In this document: piece after piece, positions 1 through 11,951 of the stretch
Position numbering within the stretch: position 1 is the first letter of the stretch
How the letters are laid out: every line of letters begins with the position of its first letter
NCBI GenBank assembly: GCA_023374045.1
Contig: CM041777.1
Span: 479,733,594-479,797,593, forward strand
Reading direction: 5' to 3'
Origin: Limonium bicolor
Lineage: Eukaryota; Streptophyta; Magnoliopsida; Caryophyllales; Plumbaginaceae
DNA: 64,000 nt
The notes under the pieces: generated by a model
The model's database searches: none
Told to the model about the DNA's origin: nothing
The model's input: the letters and a program-made list of their open reading frames with translations, nothing else
Translations under genes and position numbers: made by a program

Positions 1-84
1 TTGAGTTTATACCGCTGCAAAGTTAACTTATGATATTGTCAGACGCTTCATTTAATCTATGGATGTTTATTCAGGGGTGTTACA
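1..84 (+). mobile_element. 3' end of an LTR nested in element A's 5' LTR
   Basis: The stretch ends in GGGGTGTTACA, the terminal form used by the chromovirus LTRs in this window, and then A's LTR resumes with TAAAC. The matching place in A's 3' LTR (about 15943) lacks these 84 bases, so they belong to an insertion whose left part lies outside the window. TAAAC (85-89) is the likely right-hand TSD; the left copy is not visible. Confidence 0.7.
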
Positions 85-3000
85 TAAACATTTCAGATAA
101 ATTACTCACACTAAATTCTCGGTTAAACATAAAGTGCTAGGAGATGTCTTATGAGGGTCCCATAAACCCTCGGGAATGCCTCGGAGGAGTGCCGAGGTGG
201 CACGAACCCCTATAAAATTAACTCTTAGAGTTCCTAACATCGTTACTCAACATTCTAAAGAGAATGCACGAGCTACTTCCTCAAAAATAAACAAGGTGCT
301 CGGACGGATTTCTTAACGCTCCTTTTTGCCCGGTTAGCCTGAGAGTTGTGTTCTGAGTTGTTATAACCCCATATAACTCAATGTAACACCTTAACATATT
401 ATTATTGACTATAAACAATGTCAATAAACACTTGGAACTCATAGCGACTAATTATTTTACAACAAATCCTTAAAGCACAAAATGCACCTTCGAGTGTCAC
501 AAAAATGCGTTTTACGCAATTGTCTTGAAGTTTTTGAGGAGCCACGAGTTGATAATCTTAAAAGAGGATAAAATGACCATCTAAATCAATTAATTCCCGT
601 ACTAAATTCATAGTAATAATGGGGGCGATTTTTGAGTCAAAAAGATACCTAACATCAGCATTTTTACCTTAAAAATTTCATCCTTTACCATGGTATAAAT
701 GTACCAATTAAATACTGGAACCTATTACACATATTAGTATGATCTTAGTACAATATAGTGTAGCAAAAATCAAATGAAAAATTAATTCCATTTGAGCCCT
801 ATACCATGCGTTTTTTTCTAGTCTATTTTGGCTAGATTTTACAACATATTATTGCCTTATGCTAATGTGACTCACCTAGCATATACTATATGATAATGTA
901 ACAATTAAATTAGTCATGTGGAGCCTTCATTTACGTATGACTTGCAAAGAATTAAGCAAACATTAGTTGAACAAAAGTTATAAGAATCAAATTACATAAA
1001 ATGACAAGGCCAAGGACTACTTTATACTAGTTGCAAGAATCAAACAAAACTAGTGTCTATGGCCTCATATACTACACGATTTTGATAAGGAAAAGAAGGG
1101 GCTGGATTGCTATACTTTAGTCGAAATTATACAGCACCTAACTAGCATGATTCCTTGCCTAACACAAGCAAAAATTAATTGTCTCCAAACAGCACTAGTG
1201 TTCGATTTTGAGCATAGAAAAGAAGTCTAGTTGCTGTAAAATAATTGGACTAAGACATCAACTAATTAGCTAGCCTGTTCTTATGTCTTAAAAGACAAAG
1301 AAAAATCGGTTGTCTATATGCTCAATGCATTACCGAAATGATAAGAAAAGCAAGGCAATAATAACATGGGATTAGCTTAGAAAATTCAAAGGAGACATAT
1401 ACCTACCTTGCTCCTTGTCTTCTAGTTACAATTTTCAATCAAGCTCCATTAATTTCCTTTCAATCAATCGTATGCTAGTCTGAATGGAGAGACTTTAGTA
1501 GCCAAATTATGAAAGCAAATAATCAAATAATTAAAAGCAAATCAAAGAATAATGACAATAATTTCCAAGTGGATTCCTTTCATTCTTCCTTACCTTATTC
1601 CTACGTGAGCTTTAGACTTCATTCCTCCCTTGCTCACACAACCGAAGGTAAGCTCTCTCTTCTTCTCTCTTTTCTTCTTCCATTGTTAGCTAATTCCTTA
1701 GAGCTCTAAACTCCATTAATGGTGAATTAAATCCTAACACCATTTCTATGTAAATTCCTAGTTAAATCTACCAAGTCTTGAAGCAAGAAATCATCCTAGC
1801 AAACCTACAAGAAATCGCCAAGCATATATGCTCCAAGGAGGTTCCTAGATTCAACAACAACTCAAGGAACAACAAGATCAAGTTAATGTATATTTTCATG
1901 TTGAAAAATCCTAAATAATTACCTAAACTATTTTCGAAAATTTAGAACCTCTAAACCTATGTTCTCTTCATTATTTCATGAAGGAAACTTGGATCTACAA
2001 TCATCTCAAGGTGTATCAGAAATACCTTGTTAAATTCCTAAGGTAAACTCTTGTAAAATTTCTCCAAATCTCATTTATAATTTTTGTTAGAAATCTAACA
2101 AATGAATCTCCTAAATATATTTAAGGAGCCGAAAATTCTTCATCAAGATAGCTTTTGGAGAGCTTGGAATTCAAGGAAAAATCAAGTACAAGAATTATCT
2201 TGATTCAAGGAGTAAGTTTATTTAATTAAGGTTTATTAAGTTTAAGCTTGAATTAAGCTTCAAACTTTGGTATAAAAATTTTTTATAACCTCTAAACAAT
2301 TAAGGCCAAAAATACTATAGGTTATAATGTCAAGAAAATAATTTATAACATATAAGGTAAGATTATTACCTTAAGGTATAATTATGTGTCACAAAAATTA
2401 ATTAGGATACACATATTATTAAACCAAATTATCTAAGGATAAAAGGTTCTATTTTGAGTTTATAATCATTCTAAGTCATTAGCATAATTTTTGGAAGTGT
2501 TATATGGCTTATAGACAATTATATGTATTTATTATAAGGTTTAAATCAAGTTTTAAAACTATAAGGTAAAAATATATTAAAGCCGAGAGCAAGGTGTGTT
2601 ACTTGATGATTTTTGAGATATATATAAGTGTATTAGCTTATATTATAAAATTTGGGATTATTAAAAATAGTTACAAGTATTTAAATGGCTAGTTTAATAA
2701 GTTATGTGGTCAAAATGTAAATTTTGAAAAGATTGGTGTGCTAAATATAAAAACCGAGAGCTTAAGGATTAATTTGGTATATTTATGATATAATATAAGG
2801 TAGGAATTAATATTATGAATTTTGGTGAATTTAAATAAGTGGTTAAGTGTTGAAATAACAATTTATAAAGTTTTGGGACTATTTTGTAATTATTGGGAAG
2901 TTTGGGAGTATAGCCGAATTACAAGTGAATTTATGGGTATATTAAAGTAATAATTATGAAATTAAGTCTTGGTCAAAGTGTTGACCAAAAACTTTGGGTT

Positions 3001-5356
3001 AAAATGATTTATGACATAAAATATTAAATTTATAAAAGTTTTGGGGTGAATATGTAATTTATGGAAGTATATATGAAAAATAGAATTTAATATGGGGCGG
3101 AAATGGAAATTGAAGAAAGTTGTGGATTGTTTTGGTTATTCTAGTGAATTAAATATTAAAACTATAATTTATAAGTTAATATGTAACTTATATAAAGTTT
3201 TGGGATTAAAATGTAAATATAAGGAAAGTATATGGCAAGACCAAAAATTAATGAGGTCATTTGGTAATTTATAAAAATTAGAATACCCATTTTGGAATTA
3301 CCGAAATATTAAGTGGCTAATTAGTAAATTAAAAAGGAAGTATGGTTAATTAATAATTACAAAGGTTAATGTGGGTAATTAGTGAATTATAAAAGTTATA
3401 AAGTTATTTGGCAATTTATAAAAGTTAATATATTTGTTTTACAATTTCCGAAAATTAGTAAGGGTATTTAGTAAAGTATAAAAGTATGTGGTTATTTGGT
3501 AAGTTGTAAAAGTTAACGGGTTTAAATGATGATTACCGAAAACTATATGAGGTTATTTAATAATTTATAAAGTTGTTGGGTATAAAATATAAATACCGAA
3601 TTAATAAGGATGGTTTGTAATTTATTAATAAAAGGGATTGAAACTAGGTAATGTAATGTGATATGGTATATTATGGAGTATAATATAAAGTTTATTAAAT
3701 AATTGTGGTTATAATAAAAATGACCAAGGGACATAATATAAGGAATAAGTGGAAATAATTAAGAGTATATAAATAATGAGATAAGGATATACCGTGTAAT
3801 GGAAATTCATTATCACATGTGAACTCCACATAAAATAATGAACTGTTAGGTTATCTAGAACCACTGTTAAAATAACAGGGGGAAATAAAAGAACATACGA
3901 AGTTATTATACAACGGGTATAAACATTACAGTGACAGTACTAAAATATTTAATGAATAGTTGTATTAATATTACCCGGTATTGCATGTTTAAATAACAGT
4001 GTACGGGGAGGAACTACTAAACAGGAGTTTGTCAAGCTAGCAGTTACTTGGTGAACGGTATGTTAATTGTGTGGTATGAATGTCCTAAGGATTATCCTAA
4101 GGTCCAGACATTATGTGTTAATTGTCTAAGAGCGATATCTGTGATTTTATGTATAAGATTTTGTGTACTGTATTGCTCAAACTGTTGCGTTGTATTCTAT
4201 ACGCGAACGTCTTATGACTGGAAGTTTATACATCTAAACTGGAACAAGACTAACTGACCTAAAGGTATTATTGAACCTAACTGATGGTCAGCTGTTATAG
4301 TCTTAACTCAAGGAATTGGTTATTATGTCACTGACAAAAAGGGCTAACTTATAAAGAGAGGAATCTAGATCGTTTCGACTTTCTGGTTGCGCATTGTGAT
4401 CACTACGAGAGACTTCAATGGAGAGTCACTCAAAATCCATCAGCCACATTCGGGGATGGCGGAGGGCACTGCCGTTGGTGCACAGGTTCGACCGGATCGG
4501 TCAATTAACCAGGGCCATAGGGTCAGCTGGTAAACAGTTCCAATGGAACACAGGGGAAATTCGTCCATTAATAAGTTATTAAGGTTTGACTGAACATGAC
4601 ACTTGAGGTGGAAATTAATTGGAAAAGGTTAAACGTTTGGTTGAAGGATAAAGGTCAGGTGGCTAACTAACAAGTACAGTTTATTACGCGTGTCTTGTTT
4701 GGTGATCAATATGGATTATTAATATGTGATTATTTGATTATTGTTATGGATTATTAATGTGTGACTATTGGTTATTTCTATGAGTTATTGTTATGTGGTT
4801 GTTGGTGTTGTGTGCTATCGTACACTGTTGTTTACAGGGGAGTTGTTATGTGATTGTTAAATGTTTACAGTTATTACTGTTATCATTGTAAACCGGTATT
4901 TTATGTAATGAATCTAATATCAAGATGGCTAAAACGACTTAAGGAATCCAAATGATTTAAGACTACATTTAGCATACCAGCATTTCGATTGCTGAGCCCT
5001 TCAATGGGCCAAACATTCCAGGTTATTGAAGAAGACTCAAGCCGGAGTGCGGGACTCGGGGGTAGCTGTTGTGTTTTCAACAAACACCTTTGGTTTTATT
5101 TTGTATTGTAATAAGGAGGTTGATGTATTCAGTTAGTTGTTCATTTAGTTGGTTTTGGTTTGTAATAATTAGAAGTGCTCAGTATCTGTTCATCACAGTG
5201 TGAGGAGTTAAGGTTGTTGGATGGATGCCTTGTTACTCACAAGGGTGAGTAACGGCGTGTAACACCAAGGAATTAGTTTTATTTTCCGCTGCGAATTATT
5301 ATTTATTATGCTACGAATTGCGACGTCGTTACAGGTTTAGGATTAGGGGTGTTACA
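85..5356 (+). mobile_element. 5' LTR of chromovirus A (left end outside window)
   Basis: This long, AT-rich LTR ends in GGGGTGTTACA just before a tRNA-Met PBS. It pairs with 15943-32372 once the two insertions there are removed (5272 versus 5269 bp), with only scattered differences. The left ~390 bp and the LTR start lie beyond the window. About 2200-3780 is very AT-rich, with loosely repeated units built on accgaa and taatttataaaagtt. A perfect hairpin sits at 5232-5253 near the end. No coding sequence is supported; the short frames inside are chance. Confidence 0.92.
5232..5253 (+). other. Hairpin near the 3' end of A's 5' LTR
   Basis: GTTACTCAC and GTGAGTAAC form a perfect 9-bp stem around the loop AAGG. 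The motif CCTTGTTA leads in and GGCGTGTAACACC follows. The same hairpin is at 32249-32270 in the 3' LTR, and versions with paired changes are at 38300-38321 and 7672-7693 in B-family LTRs. It lies about 100 bases before the LTR end, so probably in the R/U5 part of the transcript (inference). Confidence 0.75.
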
Positions 5357-5361
5357 AAAAG

Positions 5362-5373
5362 TGGTATCAGAGC
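5362..5373 (+). promoter_or_regulatory. PBS of element A (initiator tRNA-Met)
   Basis: TGGTATCAGAGC lies five bases after the LTR end and is the standard match to the 3' end of plant initiator tRNA-Met. It sets the LTR end at 5356 and the plus orientation of A. Its 3' half also forms one arm of a 10-bp hairpin (5366-5375 with 5380-5389, loop AGTA). Confidence 0.93.
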
Positions 5374-5572
5374 GGAGTACCGCTCTGATGAAAGATACTG
5401 AGTCTACAACAATGAGCATAGGAATATTGGGATACGGGAAACGTCCGTGAGGATACGTGACTTAGAAAAAAACCCTAGGGATATTTTATTGCTAGTAATT
5501 AGCTTACTTACATGATTGTGTTTGTGTATGACGGTGTAACAACCGAGTAGAAATAATAGTATACTATCTTAG

Positions 5573-6634
5573 ATGTCGACAAGCGGAGGACCATATGAAG
5601 GCAGCAGTGGACGCAGTGGCGAGATACCGGCAGATGTTTCAACAGTACCAGACCTAGCAGCAGCCATGGCAGGCTTCGCGCAGCAGCTAGGAGCTCAATT
5701 TACGGGAGCCATACCCCACCCGCCGCAGCCCAGGGAAACCAACTGGTTGAAGAGCGTTGCAGACGCGAGAGTACCAATTTATTCAGGGGAACCGGACCCC
5801 GCCGCACTGGAGAAATTCATAGTGGAGCACCAGAAGGCGTTCAAAGCTGTTGAAGTTCCAGAAGACCAGCAGGTCGACATCGCCGCATACAACCTGAAGG
5901 AGGCAGCTGACGTTTGGTGGCGGTCTGTAGAGAGCCACCGTAGAGCTACACCGGACTTTGGATGGACAGCGTTTGTAGAAGTGTTACGGGAGAAGTACTA
6001 CCCCGAACACATAAAACAGAGAAAAAGGTAGGAGATCGAGACCTTAGTCCAAGAGAGTCAAACAGTTGACCAATACTACGCACGGTGCACCAGTTTGTTG
6101 GACTACATACCAAGAGTCGACTACTCCGACGCAGAAAGAAAGAAGAGAAAGAGTACTGAAGGAGATGATGGTGGAGCAACCTCTGACGGTTACCACACGA
6201 ATGGGAAGAAATTCTTAGATAGGAAGAAAGGGCGGAAGGACTTCCATGATCAGAAGACAAGGGAGCAGATTCCTCGTCTGACCGGCTCAGCCATTGTTGC
6301 ACAGCCACTAAGAACAGCACCACCTAGAGGCAAAAAGCCAACCCGGCGTCACTATTACTGTAAACGTTATGGAAAGGATCACCCAGGCGTAGACTGTGCA
6401 GGCAGAAAGGTGAAGTGTCGCTATTGCGAGAAAGAAGGTCACAGGGAGTATGAATGTTTTTCCAATCCAGGGAGCCGAGTATACAAGGGAGCTAGGGGTT
6501 CACAGAGGACAACAGCTAATGAAGCGGACGGACCAAGAGGAGGCCAGGCACCACAAAACAACACCTATACTAGTGGGCCGGCAGAACAGCCATCCTCATC
6601 CGGGAGTCGGAAGGGAAAGGAGATAGTTCCATGA
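5573..6634 (+). pseudogene. gag: Broken gag of chromovirus A
   Basis: This is the gag gene of a Ty3/gypsy chromovirus, whose product would form the particle shell and bind the element's RNA. The frame opens with ATG at 5573, about 215 bases after the LTR, and reads through a Retrotrans_gag-like core (about residues 60-152, with WWRSVE and the helix ending EKYYPEH). It is cut by an in-frame TAG at 6029-6031 and then continues in the same frame to 6634. Just after the stop it keeps a normal gag stretch (VQESQTVDQYYARC), then appears shortened before a lysine-rich linker. Two zinc knuckles follow: the first (6359-6397) has its second Cys replaced by Tyr; the second (6416-6457) is an intact CX2CX4HX4C. 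No protease frame follows. Non-functional as it stands. Confidence 0.88.
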
Positions 6635-7576
6635 AGAAATACCCTGTACACAGTGGGAACTTCAGGCGCTGAGGCAAGCGCTCAGCGCGAAACCGGTAAG
6701 CCTAGAACTTAAACCTAATGCATGATGCATAAATGTGTGTTTGTGGTATCAGTCGATGAGACTTATATGTGATTAGTAAGAATTAAAATTTAGAGAGGCC
6801 TAACTTAGGTAACCTCTCACCTAATGGGATATTTCGATATTTATTTCCTTTACCTATGAGACCGAGATCACCTGAGCCTATGAGCAAAGGTCGGGAACAT
6901 CCAGAGGCATAATGCCAAGTAATTTGACCCGGCATGATCCTACTCAAGAAATATTTAACTATAAGTGAACAAATAACTATTATAAATGAATGTAGAACTT
7001 GGGGATAAGCCTTGGAAGATTTTATATACCAGGATATGGGAGTGGATCAAAACATAAATTATATATGATATGGGTAAGGATTGGAATCCACAGGCTAAGT
7101 TATATAGCGAAGTAAGAAAGAAAAATGGAGCACGAGCTCCTAGGATACCAGTTGAATCATTCTCCATAGGAGATGACATTGAGTTTTTATAAAGTGGTAA
7201 GAAAATGATGGATAAGGCGAACAAAATTATTTGGGAAGTCAGGAGTCGCATTGATATATAGTGGAGAATCCATATTAGTGTACCATAGGATTAAGAGTAT
7301 TAAAAGTATTTAACCGAGATTAACCTTGGGATACAGTGTGCGAATTAGTACAGTGAGGAATAGTAAGTTAGTTTTGCTTGATCCGCCGAAGGGCGTTATC
7401 ATTGTCTAAACTTACAATAACTACAAAATATGACCTGTCTAAGTGACGAGCAGACGTCATGGAAAGGAATACATTGATTAATATAAAATACTTAAGACTA
7501 CATGAATTATCAAAAGGGCTTGTTAGAAACCTATACGTAAAGGATAAACACTGAAATTTTATGGGATACCCAGGCA
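6635..7576 (+). mobile_element. Internal region of A with no recognisable pol
   Basis: This is where protease and reverse transcriptase would start after gag, but I find no aspartic-protease DSG motif and no RT signature on either strand. The sequence is AT-rich, with only chance frames. The element's own sequence resumes after the solo LTR at 11952. Confidence 0.5.
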
Positions 7577-8204
7577 CCGAGTGTAACACCCCTACCGCTA
7601 ATACCGTCATTACTGTACAATACTTACCTTCGCAGCGGACATTACATACTCAACGGCGGGTGTACAATGCCGTTAGTCACCCACGTGACTAACAAGGCAA
7701 GTTACAATCCTACATACTATCGGTCTGATGAATATGAACATACCGAGTGCTCTACACAATACAATACTTCCCGTTGCATACTCAACCATAATCCAATTAC
7801 AACTCCAATACATTACTATACCGAGTATACTACAATCCTTACATTACCGATACAGTTTAGACTTCCAAATTCATAGTACATACAAATACAATTCCTTTTT
7901 ACTCAACTACCCATGCTTATGTAGCGGTCCCCGTCCTACTCTCTCGAACGGTGGTCAGCTTCGAATACCGGCACACTAAAAACGGTCCCCCTAGGGGGTC
8001 AGCTTACGCTGCATATGAAATTCGCATATACCGCGTGCTAACCGCGGTACGCCGACTACTTTGGGTCGGATATACATGGAGTTCATTTTACATGCATACA
8101 TACATACAATTACTACACAATACATCCAACACTACTTACATACACATACAAGGTTCAATATTTACTAAGGAATACAATTCGATAGTCGATCGTTCGTATT
8201 AGTT

Positions 8205-8470
8205 ACTTACTCATTGCTACTCTGTGGTTGTTCGATATTCGTTACTCTACTCGTACCTGCTCCTTACTTGTTACTCATTACTTTACTCTTACATAATCAT
8301 CACTCCATGCTCATAACCTTACTCGTACACACTCCTTACTCCATACTCGTTACTATACTCGTGCATACTCACTGCTCAATACTCTGTACTTACTCATTCA
8401 TACTCAATACTCAGTACTCAATACTTACTCGTACTTACGCAATACTCAATACTCATTACTTTGGTCTCTG
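8205..8470. repeat. Degenerate TACTC-type repeat
   Basis: Irregular tandem copies of short units such as tactc, actcgtac and actcaatactc fill this part of the solo LTR. It is low-complexity sequence without a fixed unit length. Confidence 0.6.
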
Positions 8471-9581
8471 GGCGAAGTCATACACAAGACTCGCCACCGG
8501 GCCTACAATTCGAAGGCTATACACTTAGCTCCTCAAATATACAATTGTTCATTTCTACCGGACTACTCAAATTCCCAACACTCTCTTCATGGAGTATCTT
8601 ACAATCTCATGGATTAGCCTAGACGTATCTCTCTTGATAACCTCCACTAGCTTAGGGAATTACTACCGTCTAGTATTCTCAGGTTTAAGGGTTTCCCCAA
8701 CGTATCGAATACTCTCATGTTCGGGACATTACTTACATCAGTCGGGTCCTCTCATAGTGGGTCGACTAATTTGCTAGGGGTTTAGAGATCCCTCATCATT
8801 CTTTACTACTCTCATGGTTCATGACTTGCACCAACATTAATTCCTCTAGTAGTGTTTGTTTATATACTTCCACTACTTATTGTTTGTGGATTATTCATTT
8901 TGGTTCTCCTTCCGTTATCGAGAGGTTACTACTCCCGTGCACTCTTTCACATTCGAGTGGTTTCATTGGTTTTCATTAACATTATTGGATTATAAGTCTA
9001 GTGCGTTGTTACGGTTCCATTAGTTCACAACATGACTCTTACTACGAGTCGCTACACAAGGAGACTCATCTATGAGTAGGTCTACGCACTAAGTGAGGCC
9101 ACACAATCAATCAAGAAAGGTTAGCACATACTACTTACAACAAGACATACAACGAAAGGCAATAAATCGTTTTCATGCTTTAGTCTTGATTAGCCGGCAT
9201 ACAGCACACAAATCAACGTAACTCGGTTAGCATACGGGGCATGAGAAAATCATACCTTTCACCGGGGTTAGCTTTACCGTGTGTTCCCTTGTTCCTTGGT
9301 TCACACTTGTTCCACTGATAATGTTTCAAACATTGTTATTAATACTATGTTCATACGGTACGTAAAGAATTACTACTCCCGTACTTACCCCGTTATCCCG
9401 GTATACTTAGTTTTACTTATGACAAACTATGTCCTTACTTCCCATCCATTTCCTACACTTGTTTACACTTATTAGGACCTTTAAATATCACCAAAAAGGC
9501 CTTAACAACTTCTAAAACCATTACCAATCAATCCCCCATCATTTAAACCTTAAAAATCACATCCTGCAAGTTTTTGGGGGT

Positions 9582-9771
9582 GGTCCGGGACCTGGTCCGG
9601 ACCCAAGGTCCCGGACCATGCACAGATCGTACTCTCGGCCATTTTTCTCATTGTGGTCCGGGACTTGGTCCTGGACCTAGGTCCCGGACCAATACCTGTA
9701 TCGAGTCTCGAACTAAATTTAAGTGCGGTCCGGGACTTGGTACATATCCTAGGTCCCAGACCCTGCTAAAA
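9582..9771. repeat. Three GC-rich palindromic boxes in the B-family LTR
   Basis: Boxes beginning ggtccggga start at 9582, 9655 and 9727 (spacing 73 and 72). Each is closed by a near-complement such as gtcccggacc. The same three-box block occurs in the opposite direction in the related LTR at 36283-36462. The blocks stand out against AT-rich flanks. Confidence 0.75.
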
Positions 9772-11951
9772 ACTGCTACTAGGTTGATTTTTCAACCCCA
9801 AATCAACCCTTAATCCACCTCCAATCATTCCATAATCTTTCCACATGTTTTGTACATATTTAAAAACTCACTAAAACTCCTTAAATCCATGGTCCAATGC
9901 CTACTCAACTTCTTGTTCAAATTCTACAAATTTCCATTCACATTTTCATACTTTACACCCTTGTGCATTCCTACACCCCTCTTTGCATTTTGCACTTTGT
10001 TCTAATGCCATCTTACCATTCCAATTCATTTCCAAGCAACTACAATATCTATACCCAAGTCCAACACTATTTTTACAAAATCTTGCACACTAGTTTTTCT
10101 CTAGTTTCTACAATATTTTACTACACTTCTTGCTATAGATTTTATATCCTTTCCTTCTTATATTACAACCACTACTCCATGGTCATTAAACATCTCCATT
10201 ATCCCCAATACATACCTTGGTTCTCCCATTCACCAAGTCATCCACAAATGTACATATTCCTACCAAAATTTTGCTATAGTTCACCTACAATTCTCACTTA
10301 TCCATACATACCCATTATCACCAAAATCATTCCTATTCTAGCCACACCCATACAAGGGTCCTACCAGCAATACAAGCAATCTTAATACATCATTAATTCC
10401 TCAAAACACAATATCAATACACATACACAATTCCTTGGCTCTAAGGCCTACAATCCACATACTTGTTCACAAATACCCAAACTTTCACAATTACAATTCT
10501 ACTACATTATTTTGGTTTCTTTAAATTGGTTTACCCATTCCCATTATCCTAATGCATTAAAATTTTGCATTAAGGAAGAGCTCTTACCTTGAGCTTATAT
10601 TTCCTTCATTTCTTTTCCACTTCTTCTCCTTCTCTTTTTCTTGCAAAATCGGCCATGTGGGGGATGGAGTTTCCAAACTCCATCACAACACCCAAATTAC
10701 ATAAGGAGAATATAATTAGACTTCTAATCTCTTAAAACACCACTAATTCAATGAAGTGTTTAAATCACCATTAGTTAGGGTTTTTACCTTGGAGCTTTTA
10801 AGAGAGGTTTTTAAGCCTTGAATACAAAGGAGAGTTCCTCCACCATTGGAGAGTTGAACCAAGCTCAAACAAAGAAGAAACAAGGCATTACAAGGAGGGC
10901 AAAAATCGGCCACTATAGAGAATGAAGGAAAAATGGATTTTTCTTGAAACTTTTTACCTTATGAGGAAGAGGAGACTCCATGCTTCGAAATGGTGTCATT
11001 TATTCTTCAAATGCTCAAAACCCATGGAGATGAAGTTGCTCATTTTTGGATTTTGAAAAGATAGAAATGTAGAGCTTGAAGAGGGGAGTTCAAATATGTA
11101 TTTTATTTTACATTTGGAGCTCAAATGGAGCTAGAGCATGAGGAAGAAAGTGAGAAGCCATTGGAGCTATTTTGAGAGCTTCAAAATCGTGGGCTTAGAG
11201 AGGAAGAAGGAGAATGTGCTGCAGGAGGGGGGGCTCCATCGTGAGAGAGGGAAAGGAATTGGAGAGAGAGTAGAGAAAATAAGAGAATACAAGGAGAGAG
11301 GGAAGGAGTGTACTTTTTACTTTTTGCTTTTAGTTTTCTTGTCTTCTAGTGTGTGTGTGAGAGAGAGTAATATTTAATTGAGTGTGAGAGAGGGTATAAA
11401 TACCCTATAAAAATCGGCCCCACTTACACTGTTAAGCTGGAGCAGTTTCTCGTCTTTTACAGAAAACGCTCGTTAATTTACCCGGTTTAGCACTATTCAC
11501 TAACCGGGCCCGTTTTCCGGAATTTTCTCGTTTAATTATTTTTATTGGTTACTAAGCTTCCATAAATGCTTAATAATTATTATTTAATGATTTATAATTT
11601 TTACGGGTTCGTTTGACCACTTAAAATCACGTTTCCGGGTTCTCTCAAAAAACGTACGCTAAAGCTCTATTAGCGTTTTAATACCTTATTTGGATCCGTT
11701 TTCTTCGGGAGTTGTTCCCATATATTATTTGGGTCTTATTAAGCCCTAGGAATCCACATAATACGCTAACCGAGGTCTCGTACCTCCTATGGTTATTTAA
11801 CGCTTATTTTAGCGTTTTCCGCTTTCTAAGTGTTTTCTCATTTCTTTTGGATTTATTTCCTTTACCAAAATTACTTAGGCACTGTTAGGCCCTTAAATAC
11901 GATATAAAAATAATTTAATCACCATTTTTAAGTTCGGGGTATTTCACCGAG

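Larger units (their letters stand above)
7582..11946 (-). mobile_element. Solo LTR of the B family, reverse, inside A
   Basis: On the minus strand it begins TGAAATACCCC and ends GGGGTGTTACA, 4365 bp in all, flanked by identical CCGAG copies (7577-7581 and 11947-11951). No PBS, PPT or coding domain lies inside, so it is a recombination-derived solo LTR. Its length and internal landmarks match the LTR at 34090-44495 (4325 bp without its insertion), including three ggtccgggac boxes, the 9-bp hairpin at 7672-7693 and the purine/pyrimidine-rich block near 11130-11390. A 162-codon frame at 9897-10385 is one of several chance frames. Confidence 0.9.

Noticed and set aside
5362..5373. tRNA-like sequence
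   Set aside because: Only the primer-binding complement of a tRNA 3' end, not a tRNA gene. I saw no cloverleaf anywhere in the window.
5946..6323. 125-codon minus-strand frame over gag
   Set aside because: Shadow of A's gag on the other strand, with no domain.
9897..10385. 162-codon plus-strand frame
   Set aside because: Inside a solo LTR, Ser/Thr/Ile/Tyr-rich by composition, not kept as a frame in the related LTR at 34090-38367.
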